Positions 47,465 through 59,616 of a DNA stretch of 64,000 nucleotides are shown here, one piece after another. The notes below the pieces were generated by a model that was not told where the DNA came from, searched no databases, and saw only the letters and a program-made list of their open reading frames with translations. The stretch spans positions 28,143,001 through 28,207,000 of the forward strand of contig CM075676.1 of assembly GCA_037962975.1 (NCBI GenBank), read 5' to 3'. Each line of letters begins with the position of its first letter. The stretch's first letter is position 1. A program made the translations under genes and the position numbers. This stretch comes from Clitoria ternatea (taxonomy: Eukaryota; Streptophyta; Magnoliopsida; Fabales; Fabaceae).

Positions 47465-48700
47465 AGTTTTCATCATGAAGTTATTCTACCAAGACACATC
47501 ATAAGTATTCAACCCTACATCCCATAAAATCTTCAACTCCTCAATTAGGGGTTGCATGTAAACATCAATTTTAGCCTTTCGATTACCAGGACCAGAGGCT
47601 AAAATCGTAAGGAACATTACCTCATTTTCCATGCACATCTTAGGAGGAAAATTATAAGGAGTAAGAATAATCGGCCAACATGAGTTTCTCTTACCATATT
47701 GCCCAAAGGGGTTGAAACCATCAGAACATAATCCAAGTCTGACATTACGTGGATCTTTGGAAAAATTAGGATATGACTTGTCAAAATGCTTTCAAGCTTC
47801 TCCATCAAAAGGATGACATAACACACCCTTTTCCCTCTTATTGAGATAATGCCAGCGCTTGTGTTTGGCGGTGGCCATTAAAGTATATAGTCTCCGGAGT
47901 CATGGAGTAATTGGGAAGTACCATATTTTTTTCACAGCAAGTTTCTTAAAAACACCTCGTCGACTTTATGTCTTAAATCGATCCTTTTGACAGTGGATAC
48001 ATTGATTGAAACTCTTATCAACATATTCATTGTGAAATATCATCCACCTATCAACACAACAATCAATCTTAACATAGCCTAACCCCAACTTGGCCACAGA
48101 CTTCTTTGCACGCTATAAGTTAACCGACATTCTATTGTTCTTCGATAGTGCATCACCCATGAAGCTCACCATACGATTAAAGCAGCCTTCAGGCATATTG
48201 TAATCAAACTTTAGCCTTAAAGCAACTAGAGAGGCTGATAACTCTGAATAACTTTCATAATGCTCGTATAATAGTGCTTGCACTGTAGCCAACATATCAT
48301 AGAATTGTTGTGTCTCTAGATTAGGGTATTCTTCAATATTTTGATCTTCCATATCGTTAACTTGATGTTCAAAGACATGTTCTTCTAACTGATGACCTAC
48401 TGATGGTCCAACGTGGTCCATAACCATTTGTTGAATTGGGTTGTAATTTTCCCTACTATCAATTACACCATAGTATAAGTTAGAGACAACAACGGGTTGA
48501 GAAGGTGGCAAAGTTTCACTGTGACATGACCAATAGTAGTAGTTATCCCTAAATCCTTTTTCATGCAAGTGTACGATTACATCGTCTAGCCATTGAAAAT
48601 TCCGGCAATCGTACTTCTTGCATGGACACCTTAATTTATGATATTGTTGGAAGTTTTCTTGTTTCGTTGCAAAGTCAATGAACTCCAATGTCCCTAACAT
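47465..48700 (-). pseudogene. CACTA transposase N-terminal fragment, decayed
   Basis: An open frame of 195 codons (48113-48700) holds the transposase-associated domain with the cysteine motif CPCKKYDC. Further along the minus strand to 47465, interrupted by stops and shifts, come blocks of the TNP2 core, with NVRLGLCSDGFNPFG near 47750-47700 and an FPP block near 47650. The rest of the transposase is missing at the gypsy junction. It is a different family member from the one at 470-3516. Confidence 0.8.
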
Positions 48701-51401
48701 AAATTCGTAAAGTCACACGCCTATTTCTGTCAACTAGTTATCCATCCATTTTCGATTCTCAGGGACTTTTATTTCTACGTGAATAGTTAGGTTAATATCG
48801 TGTCAATAACAAAAACTGAACATAATCATGTGATTAGATAACAAATGTATTCTTATAGGTGAAATATAATTAATAAAGCAATTTAACATTATATAATAGA
48901 GGGGAATTGGAATAATTGAAAAAACTTTAACAAGATTATAACAATAACATGTAAAAAAAACACTATAAATACTTAAGATAAAGAACACATCAATTTCCTA
49001 AGTTTAAATTACTAAAACATACCATACAATCTAAGAATTACTTACTGAAACTTAAGTGCGGATTTATTTTATTATGGAACAACAATCAAACACAATAAGT
49101 ACAATTTTGAAATTCTAATTTGACACATAGTAAGAGTAAAAGGAAAAATATAATTGTATTGGTATTATATTTTAAATTAGCCACGTCGGCTCGTTAATGA
49201 TTGCTAATAGTTTCATGGATGAAAAAGATTCTTCTAAACTTAAGTAATTGAATTCATGAAAATGATCATACCATCAACATCGCATTCTCATCCCTATGCA
49301 CCACTCTGTCCTTTTCATTGGTTATGAGTGTGCATTCATACTCCACAAACAGTGTTTCAGCTCTCTATTTCATTTTCGGCTAGCCAATTTCTACTACCAA
49401 TCTTTTAAGTTATTTATCAGTTATTTTTAGCTTACTATGTAGTTATTTTACATTTAGTATATTTTATTTTTATTTGAGAGAGTTTCATCATCATCTTATA
49501 CATAGAACAACTTTAAAATTGAGTTGATTGTTTTACTTATCAAAATAGGTATAAGTTAGTAAAGAGATTAGTCACAATGATAAATGATAGATATATTGAT
49601 TTGACAATTGCCCCAAAACAAAAATCATAAAACTGAATACGTTATATTAAATTAAAGATATATTTTTAGATAAACTAAATTTCAAAATAATTATAATCAT
49701 AATTCATTCTAATTTAGATTTGATTCCTAAATTTCAAGTATTCTGTCATATTAATAAATATTATGTATCTTTAATTTAATTTCACACAATGAAATACAAA
49801 CATTCATTATTGATAATTAAAAATATGTATTACCGTCTTCAATTTGCCTTACATTTTTTTAATTAAGGTATCTCTTAAACAATTCATAAAGACTAATTCT
49901 TTTTAAAATATAATACCAATACATTTACTCTTGCTAATTTAAAATATAATACCAATACATAAAGACTAATTTAAAATATAATTCCAGCCTAAAAAAGTGG
50001 TACCAAAAGTAAAAGGAAAAATATGACATGTTGCAGGATAAGAATAAGTTTACTTGTGAAAGGGTGGGAACTGTGCAGGATCAAACTCCTCACACCACTT
50101 TAGATCAATAAGGACACAAACACAACCTAGAATAAAGAAGAATACCATACAATGCTAAATGTCAAATTAACTAATGAATCTATTAAACAATTTTAACAAG
50201 GAGATAACTTTATAGTTTCAATTTTCTCATTGAGAAATCAAAAGATAATGACCTAGTTTTGGATGTAAACTGAATGACCAACTCCTTCAAAATATCTACA
50301 GGTTTTGTAAGGTAATCAACAGTGACTTGCAGGACATATTCAATTTTCAACCATAAATTGGCTCATGATTTGAATGCAAACAGAACTCAAACATATCAGG
50401 TCCTATTTTCAACACTCAAACAAAACTCAAACAGAACTCAAACAAAACTTCAATTATGATAATTTTAAAATTAATAAAATTTTAATGTAATATAAAGTTT
50501 TAATAAATAGCTTGTTTGCAACTTGGTTTTTGGTTATTTTCAATCCTAGCTGTCTTATTTGTTGCATCTGTCCTATTAAAACAATATTTTAAATATATTA
50601 AAGAAGGAAAGACTTGAAGTAATTAATTAACCTTTAGAGAACTACCGTAAGATGTGCAAAAAAGAGTGGCCAATAGTAAATAGATGAATAAACACATAAG
50701 AATAACTAATAATCAAGTAATGAAGAAACCAGAACCTTAGAAAATAAAACTACTATATATGCATAGCTTTTAATATGCTAAAAATAAGGAATAACATAAC
50801 AGAACCCCATTATGCCAATAAAACCAAATGGATATATAACATAACACACCTAATAGCCCCACACACACCGAAGAAGCAAATATACACACCCCTAATCACA
50901 AGATTTCAAGTAATTAACTAACCTTTAGAGAAAGAATCAAGGCTAAAAATTTCAAACCAAGAAGAAACCCATGGTTTGTGTAACAGGCATATTCGTTAGC
51001 TGCAAGCCAACAAAGATGTTATCTAAATTCAACTTGATGTAGCTTTTATTTTTTTGATTAATGAATTGGACAGGTTTGAGATCTATTGGGTTTTTGTCTT
51101 GTTCTATCTGCTGCTTGCATTTATAAGTTCATTATATTATATTTATATTACTTTCAATTCCAAAATTTAAAAATTAGTAAAATAGGCTCTGATTTTTGTG
51201 AAAATTAACACTTCTTAACTACGATACTTTTTGTGGCTTTGAAGGAAACCGAAAGTTTACGAAGAATAAATTAGCCTAACTATAATTTACTCAGTGCTAC
51301 CTACCAAACGGATCAAGGGACCAAATATTAAAGACTTAAATGGGGTTCATATATGCTCTAAACTGTAGACATTATTGTAGAAAATAATATAAAAGCGATA
51401 T
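48701..51401. other. Unassigned AT-rich DNA
   Basis: 2.7 kb without a credible frame. The left part may be the 5' region of the CACTA fragment. A 25-bp phrase containing TTAACCTTTAGAGAA-like sequence occurs near 50620 and again near 50915. No terminal repeats were found. Confidence 0.4.
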
Positions 51402-52735
51402 ATAATTGTCGCAACCTGGATCGCGACGGCGCGGCGAACAAGAGAAAAAAAATGAAACAGGGAGTCGCCACCAACGTTTTTTATCCATAGGAAAAACATT
51501 GGGAAAAAACTAGGTTCAGTAAAGCACTGGTTTAAAAAAATTGAAATCCAAGTTCGGGAGTCGGTTACGAGTAGGGAAGGTATTAGCACCCTACATCGCC
51601 TGTCAAAGACAGTACCAAGATTGAAAGCACAATATAAATAGCCTTAAATAAAACATGGTTTCTTCCCTTTTACTTGTGTATTTTTATTTGAAAAGGACGG
51701 AATGGAGTAAGAGAACTGTACAGACGTAGAATGTTGAAGCGAGGTCAATGGAACGCTTCGTCCGAATTAAGCTCGACTTCAATATGAGACAGAGAGGGTG
51801 AGAGAATGCCAATAAGACGTCACGTCTAAATTAAACATCCTCGGGTAAAAAGGATAGGGATAGGAAAGAGATAAGCGGGACGTCTCGTCCCAAGTATCTC
51901 TTCCCTATGAATTATGGCGAGGCTTGAGCAAAAAACTAGGGAGAAATCAACAAGACGTCACGTCTAAATTGATTTTCACGGAAGTAAAAAAAAGAACATT
52001 TATGAAAGAAACATGAAAGTAAGGAAATAAATCAGCAAAAAGAAATAAGAAAGATGGGCCCGACAGGAGTTAAAATCCCGCTCCTACGTATTCTTGAATT
52101 ATCAAGAAATCAGGGTTACGTAGTTCTGAAAAAAAATTTTGACTCGGTACATGATGATGGAAGTTATTGAGATGGGGAACTCATACAAAACGAAGTTCTT
52201 CGTACGTGTACGAATCCTAAGGAGATTGTGTAGACGGAAGTATTCCCGTACGACACTGTTAAAAAATGGAAATTTTTAGGCTAGAAAATAAAACATGTGC
52301 AAAACTTATTACTTATTATTTATTATTATTTTATTATTATTTTATTTTATTTTTATTAAAAAGCATACTATATTAAAAATAACATGGAAATGAAAAACTT
52401 AGAAATGAAAAGAAACTTGCTGGAAGAAGAAATGAAACTACACAATAACAACTACAAAGAAAAGAGAAGAAAAGAAAAGAACATAATAACCTGGAAATGA
52501 AAAAAACTTGCTGGAAAATGCAAAACTTGCTGGAAATGAAAAAATTGCTGGAGGAAGAAATTGCCAACAGAGAAAGAGGAAGAGGAAGAACGAATGGTTT
52601 CTTCAAGGGATTGATTGCCTTCAATGAAGAATGGTATGGAAAAACTCCAACAGAGAAGAGAAGAGGAAGAACAAATGAGGGAGGAATTTGTGAATGAAGA
52701 ATGGTTTGTGTGTCCCTGAAGCCTTCCTCTTGGTG

Positions 52736-52747
52736 CCTATTTATAGG
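52736..52747 (-). promoter_or_regulatory. TATA box of Ogre-like solo LTR
   Basis: CCTATAAATAGG, 190-500 bp downstream of the palindrome array in LTR orientation. Confidence 0.55.
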
Positions 52748-52936
52748 ACTTAGAAAGCAAGCATTTGCCATAATTAATTTTCAATGGAAGGAGCACTCTT
52801 AATTTTCAATTCAATGGTGCTCCATTATCATGATTTAATACTCCATGATCAGCTTAGTGCCTTGCCCAACATCTTCAGTGCATTGCCCACTTTCCAGAAG
52901 CTTGAAAACGTGTTTCTGGGCCAATTATTCACTCAT

Positions 52937-53232
52937 GAATCGATTCATTGGTGGGAGGAATCGATTCATGCTTTCCAAAATGCAATCCTGGGCCAAAAAT
53001 AACCGTATGAATCGATTCATTTAGGGAAAGAATCGATTCAATGCTGTTGGAACCCGTATGAATCGATTCAATTGCTTGTGAATCGATTCATTTTGCAAAA
53101 TTTCACTTCCTGGGTGCATTACATTCGTATGAATCGATTCAGGAGGGCTATGAATCGATTCAAACCACTTGAAATTGATTTTTTGGGGCTGTTCCACGCA
53201 TGAATCGATTCATGCATGTGTTGAATCGATTC
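52937..53232 (-). repeat. Phased palindrome array, GAATCGATTC type (solo LTR)
   Basis: Ten perfect GAATCGATTC units in five pairs: 52937/52958, 53009/53030, 53060/53080, 53131/53152, 53202/53223. Within pairs the step is 20-21 bp; pair to pair it is 72, 51, 71 and 71. Four of the spacers hold CCTGGG-like boxes or end CGTAT/CGCAT, like the copia LTR array. Confidence 0.95.
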
Positions 53233-53861
53233 ATGATGCTGTTTGGTGCTTTTTCATTCTCCTTTTTACTCATCACAAACTTGCTCGCGTATTTGAGGGC
53301 TGATGCGTGCCAAATTTGAAAAAGAGTCCAACATAAAAGTTGTAGATCTTTCTCTTATCTTTAATTTGATATATGACACAAAAATTTCCATCAAGAAACG
53401 AGAGAGATATGGCCCATCTACAAAAACTGCTCCAGAGTGTGACGAAAATACATTTGCAAGCAAAATAAATTCACTGGGCAAAATGGGTGGAGAATTAGCT
53501 TTTGTGGCCTTCATGAAGTTTGTAGATCTCTTTGATGTGGAGCCATAGAAAAAAGAATGGGGTCATTTGAGTATCCTATGAGGGAGATATGAATTTTTTC
53601 TTAAAGATGTGCAGAGCAGTCATGAAACTGGAGCAAGTCTAGGAAGATTATTAAAACTGTATCAATTGGTAAGGATTCAGCCTTCAAGGTCTTCACAAAA
53701 GTCGTAGACAATCTTGTTACGAAAATTGAGAGACCGGGTTTGCGCAAATCAAAGATCGTATGAAGGAGTTATGAATTTCCAAATGAACCATGCGCATGAA
53801 AGAATGCCCAAAAGATGGAACTGTACCAATTGGCCGGACAAAAAGAGGTGTTCACAATAAT

Positions 53862-55740
53862 GGCATATGATTTTACAAGAGACTAGCCTATATTACACTA
53901 TATCCATTAATGTCAAGCAACAAATCCATCAACTATATATTGCAACTTTAATTGTGTTTCAGTTCTGTAATTCACATCACGAAATTCATTACCCCCTGGA
54001 AACACTATTTACTACAAGGTACTGTTATTCCATCAGACGGACTAAATATAGGTCAAATAACTCATTTTGACCATCAATGGAAGCCAAAGAAAAATGAACA
54101 AAATGATACAGGAAAAAAAATTCAATTAGATTGAACTAGAAAAGGTGATTTTACAGAAACCAGAAGCTACTAGAAAGTGAAAAACGATTTTGAGGACATC
54201 ATGAAATTTCTAATCTAGTGCCTCTAAAATTAAATCTGTTAAACATAGTCAGAGGATCACTCATATTGTTTGTTGAATCCTTATTTGGTTAAGATATAAT
54301 ATTTAACACGTCTTTGCCAAAATATAAATTATATCCATGCACTGTTACTAAAATTGTTAACGTTTCATCTATAATTCATAGTCATATGCATATATTGAAA
54401 GAAACTCAAACTGTACATAGAAGGTTATATCTTACAATTGTCCAGATTCAGAAAGTACAGAAAACATACGAAGAATCAAATCAATTTTTATGTAAATCTT
54501 CTAAATGAAAAGTTCTATGAATACAAATACATTAAACTATTTTTTCTCCTATTTTGTATTAGACTTGGTTAAAAATTAGTAAAACCAGTAGTGCAATAAT
54601 AAAATGGCGAGAAATATGACAAAGTTCCTCCTAAAATTGTTTGTCCTATTAAATGTCTATATTCAATGTGCCAAGTTTAACACTGTGCAATCCAGTCTCA
54701 CTGTCAGATATTTTTGTAAAAGATTACAAAATAAAATAGAATATCTGTTACTGAATAAAATGGTATAAAAGACAAGCAATTATGGATAATAGTGCAAAAA
54801 AAAAAAGTTGCCTTAGCAAGCTGTATTGCAAAAGGAGACTAAAGTTCAGGCCACATTAACTTTGGCATGAAATTCTTGAAATGGGTAAATAAAAAATCAA
54901 TAAACGCGAAACAACATAATCACAAACACAAGATGGAAAAAGCCACCATTCACTAACCAGCAAGCAGGGACAACCTAATTTCTTTATGCTGGGTTTGGAC
55001 CATATTAAAAAACAAATTTTGCTTAATCAGGTTGATTTCATTTTCTTAAGACAGCGATTTTGTGAAGTCCCTAAATAAATTTGGAAAAATGGAAATTATC
55101 ACTATTGTTAGTGTTTGGACCACATTAAAGAAAATGGAAAAATGTCTATTTTATATTAAAATTACTAACGTGTTGCAATGGGGGCAGACGTTGCGTGTGA
55201 GATGATGGAGAGCCGAGATGATGACGAGCGTCCGAAAGATGAGAGAACACGAGACTGAGACGCGAAAGAATGAAAGAGATGGAGAACGGGATAATCCAGG
55301 GACTTAGTTGAGGGAGAACACTATAACAAACATAAGAGAAGCTGCACGTGAGGGTGAAGTGAAGTCAGCGGAGGTGCAGGAGCTGCACATAAGGTTGAAT
55401 GAATTACAAACCCTAACAACATCTTTACATTCTATTTTGCCCACTTCTAAAAAAATTGTCATTTTAAAATTAATTAAATATATTACTTAAAAAGTTTCTG
55501 TTTACATTTTTTATTTAAACATAACTTATTTTAAAATTTTAAGTTCAAAATATTTTAAAATATAATATAATATAACGTATAATATTAACAAATTTAATTT
55601 TACTTATAAAACATATATATAGTTTGTAATATTTCAATTTTAAAATTAATATTAAATTATAAACTGAAAGCTGGTCTCGTAATACGTATCCGCAATCAAA
55701 GTCCAATACGCATTTTGCTTCAGAAGGTCTATTTTTCGTG
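53862..55740. other. Unassigned DNA
   Basis: Frames of 60-67 codons only, without domains. GA-rich sequence near 55195-55300 looks like a leader, but no gene can be supported. It ends at the start of the CACTA-type subterminal repeats. Confidence 0.4.
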
Positions 55741-55754
55741 ACCCTCCATTTTTA

Positions 55755-56432
55755 AGCCTAAAAATGTAAATTTTTAGCCACGGATTATAATATCCATAGC
55801 TAATCATTACACCCCAATTTTGTTGTGTTAGCCACAGATTAATTCCATAGCTAATGAAAATAAATAATTTTTTAAAAACTTAGCCACTGAATTACATTTT
55901 TATGACCAATATATTCTAAATTTCAACAGCTTTAACATATTTTGATTTCCCTTTATGTTGAAGTGAAAAAATTTAAGTTTTTAGCTACGGAATATGGGGC
56001 TAATCATAAAAAATCCTCACACCACTAATTTTGTTGTGTTAGCCACGGATTAATTCCGTAGCTAATATGTTCTAAATTAGCCACCGAATATTATTTCCGT
56101 GATTAACCATACAAAATTCTGTTTCTATGGCCAATTACACAGAATTATAATTTTTTAAGAATTTTTAGCTACTAATTTTAAAATCCATGGCTAATCTTTT
56201 CTCATATTTCCATGGCTAAATTTTGTGGCTAAAATTGCAATGCGTATATGTGGCTAATGTGAGTGGCTAACCTATAAATGAAAAATTTAGCCATGGAAAA
56301 TAAATTTGGTGACTAAACTCTGTGGCTATTCATGTGAAAAAAAATGATTGGGTGGCTTAGTTGTAGCTAAATTTGGTGGCTAATAGCTACGAATTTTATT
56401 CGGTGGCCATTTTCAATTTTTCTAATAGCGTT
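55755..56432. repeat. CACTA-type subterminal repeats (TTAGCCACGGA family)
   Basis: About fifteen copies of TTAGCCACGGA and its inverse TCCGTGGCTAA, many changed, with short linkers. The right end reads TTTTTCTAATAGCG, close to a CACTA 3' end (expected TAGTG), so the terminal base pairs have mutated. The left end is unclear. It is likely a decayed non-autonomous CACTA or MITE-like derivative. Confidence 0.6.
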
Positions 56433-56876
56433 TAATTCTTACTATGGTTTTTCTTTGTTGCTTGTATCCACTTTGTTTCTTTCTTGCTTGTATCCACTTG
56501 AAGTTCATTTAATTTGATTCTTGGTTAATTATGTGTGAATTGCTATGCAAGTGATCTCAATGAAACATACTTTTTGGGAAATGTTGATGAAGAGTCTTGG
56601 CAACTGGTCAAATGCACTTACGAGTGCTTGGAGAAGGCAATAGCTATTGTATAGCTCCATCACATTTCAACTCTGAAATCTGTGTCTCTTTTGTAAGTTT
56701 CAAATGTAATTGAATTTTTAAAAACTTGTAGAGGTCTTGGATATTTTTTTTTGGGTTTTGTTTGACATTATAGTTTAAAGTGCTTTTATCAATTCTTTTG
56801 TAGTTTATTGGTTCATTATTATGTGCTTATTAAATGTTCTTATTGCCAATGCTCTTATTAAATTTTGTAAAGAGTC
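56433..56876. other. Unassigned DNA between two CACTA remnants
   Basis: Noncoding, with a TTGCTTGTATCCACTT phrase repeated near 56458 and 56486. Nothing else is seen. Confidence 0.4.
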
Positions 56877-57281
56877 GATCCAAAATAGAAAACAAAAGAA
56901 AAAAAAGGTTTTTACACCACTTATAAAAAACCAACCGGTGTTAAATTAAATAATTACATATCGGGTGTGAAAAGGAAACTGGTGTAAAATATCATATTTT
57001 ATATCGGTTGTATAAAAAAGATAGGTATAAAATATCATTTTTACATCAGGTATGGAGCACAACCGGTGTAAAAATAGTTTTTTACATTAGATTTGTCTAA
57101 AAAAACCGATGTAAAATATGATATCTACACCGGATCACTTTTATATAACTAGTGTAAAATATATTTTTTACACCGGATCTAAAATTCAATATTTTTTACA
57201 CTTGCTAGACTACATCGGCTAATAACTGGTGTAAAAAGCCAAAAATAACCGATGTAAAAGGCCATTTTTGCACTAGTGGAT
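56877..57281. mobile_element. Short CACTA-derived element (ACCGGTGTAAA family)
   Basis: Body about 56880-57278, ending GCACTAGTG with GAT after it (57279-57281); GAT also precedes 56880. It is filled with TTTTACACCGG and CCGGTGTAAAA units like the 13-kb CACTA at 20561, so the two are of one family. The left end (CCAAAATAGAAAA) has lost the CACTA bases. No coding sequence. Confidence 0.6.
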
Positions 57282-57840
57282 GAAGGCATGGTTGATTTTC
57301 TTTTTTCATTTTTAAGAGGTTTGCTAAGAACCATGGATAAGGTACATAATATCTTTTAACATGACACTAAGTTTGACTTGAACAAAAGGTTCGAGCCTTG
57401 GAAGGTTAATAGGGATATAATTGAAATGGTGGCATGTACAAAACCAACATGGGTGTTATAGATGTTTTCTTTTTGCACCTTTTAATGCAATTGGGCATAA
57501 GGATTGATGTGAATGTGGGAACCATGTTCTAGAATCAGTGGTTGAAAAATTAACTAGGCTAGTTTTCAAAGGTTAAATTCAAGTGACAACTATGTAGGTT
57601 AAAGAGAAAGTAGTGGTGGGTACAGATGATTCATGAAGAAGTTAACCTAGAATACAGTGCCACAACCTATTATGACTAATCAACAGTTTGATTAGATTTC
57701 TAAGGAAATTGATAAGATACTAAAGATGTTGACAGAGAGTGACATAGAAAATGGTTAAAAGGTTTATGTAAGGGAATCATCAATGGTTAGGCAATGGAAA
57801 TACAAGGATTCCTAAAGTTTCTTGTAAAAATACATAATAC
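57282..57840. other. Unassigned DNA
   Basis: Noncoding. The style (GGTTCGAGCC, GTTGACAGAGAGTGACATAG) suggests an old retroelement interior, but no frame can be followed. Confidence 0.3.
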
Positions 57841-57849
57841 CGAAGTAGA

Positions 57850-58200
57850 TTTTACTTAAATAAATATCCAATATTTAATCTCCCTAGCAGGACCATGTAT
57901 TTCCTTAATCACACTCCATCAAGTGACCCATAGATATTACTCATGTTACATAGGAGAAAAGAATCTCATCTACATCATTCACATTCCTCTTCATGATTTG
58001 TTCACTGTCTAATTATAAACTTTATAATCACCTTGTTACAAATGATGTTTGATTGTATTAAAACAAAAAACTTCTAATGTTGGAATGATAGTGACTTCAA
58101 GTCGAAGGATTATATATACCATTATTAAATTGAGAATCTTTTATGACACTCATGTAACAATCTATGCAATGTTCTCATGGTGATTCTGTCTAGTAGGTTG
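57850..58200 (-). repeat. Copia LTR fragment, same family as 59622-60909
   Basis: About 350 bp matching 60280-60630 in the solo LTR (AAATATCCAATATTTAATC, ACTCCATCAAGTG, CATGTAACAATC, ACATAGGAGA). It has more changes than expected for a recent copy and breaks off at the next LTR-like sequence near 58200. Confidence 0.75.
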
Positions 58201-58212
58201 TAACACATAGGT

Positions 58213-59616
58213 TGTAACATCCTGGGTATTTAATTAAACTATCAATGATTGGTGGAAAATTTACAAATAAATTATTTAGAATTAAATTAGATTTTTGAAA
58301 ATCATTATTAAGTGTTATAAATTATTATAAATTAATTTAAGATTAAATTAGGTGATGGGAATTAAATATATTAATTTAATTGGTTAGTTATTAAGTTTAA
58401 AATAAAGTTTAATAGGTGATAGTAAATTTGATTTACCAAAGGGTGAAAAGTAGAAGTTTTAATTAAAGTTATAAAAGAAAATGGAAAAAAGAAATTGGCA
58501 AAAGACAGTTTCACCCTTAATTAAGTAAGAGTCTGATTCCCCATTTCTCTTCATGGTTTCACGTGAGTAGTAAGGCAGAGAGAGTGTTGTTTTCTTTTCC
58601 TTCCATTGTCGTGAGTTGAAGCTCAAATTAGAGGTCCTCTTCGCGTTAAAACTTGAAATTGATCATGTTTTTGAAGTCGGGGCATTGAGGTGAATCTATA
58701 TGTTTCTTCAATTTTAAGCTTTCTCTTTCCCTCTTCTTTTCTCTCTCTAGCCAAAAATGACAATGCATAGGGGTGTCTTCATTTTCATTTCCATGATGGT
58801 TCGGAGCTTGAAAATAGCTTTCATGATAGTGGGTGTTCCGAATTTGCGTTTTCCCCTTCTTCCCTCTCTTGGCCGACTTGTATCCATGCCTTGAGGGTTT
58901 TGGTTCTTCATTTCCACGACAATGCGGAGCTTAATTAAGGTTCTAGAAGCAATGGGTATTGTTAACGGCTAATGGTTTTTTTGTTTCAATGCTTGTAGGC
59001 GTTTGGACAAGTGTCAGAACGCCGCTAAGTAAAGTGGGACATAGAGTTGGAGCTAGAACAAAGGATTGTCAAGCCGCACCGAGAACAACTAACTGAAGCT
59101 TGGATTCAAGGTAAGGAGGTGTTTGGTGTTATAATTAATTAAAATTGGGTATTGACCCTAATTTAGGTTTGAAATGAATATTGTAATTCGTGAAAACTGA
59201 GACTTTAATTTGGATGGTGTAATATGAATAATAATATGATAAATTTAGGTGGGTTAAGGAATGACAATATGTGATGAATTAAAATTAGGAAAAATGGTGG
59301 TCTTTAGAAAGATATAAATTATGTTGATTGGTTGACGATGTATGATAAAATAGGGAAAAATGATTTAAGAGAATATGAAACTTATGTTAAATAATATGTG
59401 GCGTATAATAAATTAAATTATGTGGATCATGTTGGATTAGGTGTTGAGTAACGTGAAATGGTGAAATAACTTATAACGATTATGTTTGGTGAAATAGAAA
59501 ATCTATGAATTCTGTTAATTAGCATGTGGCATATGTGTGCATAATGAAGCAGTGTAGTAAGTGGTAGTGATTATGTCATTGTGCATAGTGTAGCATTTAT
59601 TACAAAATAGGATGAT
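58213..59616 (+). other. LTR-like sequence starting TGTAACATCC
   Basis: It starts with the same ten bases as two other LTRs here, right where the copia fragment stops. It contains a donor-like AAG/GTAAGG at about 59110 after a leader-like stretch, as in the Tekay LTRs. The LTR probably continues after the copia solo LTR (60915 on), but I found no end with a matching TSD. Confidence 0.4.

Larger units (their letters stand above)
51402..53861 (-). mobile_element. Solo LTR, Ogre/Tat-like, TSD ATAAT
   Basis: Body 51407-53856 (2450 bp), with plus-strand ends TGTCGCAACC and TTCACA and ATAAT on both sides (51402-51406, 53857-53861). The block at 51407-51600 (GCGACGG, GGAGTCGCCACCAACG, GTTACGAGTAGGGAAGG, GGTATTAGCACCC) is the style of end I know from legume Ogre/Tat LTRs; read on the minus strand it is the 3' end of the LTR. 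A TATA box at 52736-52747 supports minus orientation. No internal sequence remains. It contains the palindrome array 52937-53232. Confidence 0.8.

Noticed and set aside
52373..52771. 132-codon minus-strand frame in the Ogre-like LTR
   Set aside because: Ser/Phe/Leu-rich chance frame in GA/CT-biased LTR leader DNA, spanning the TATA box.
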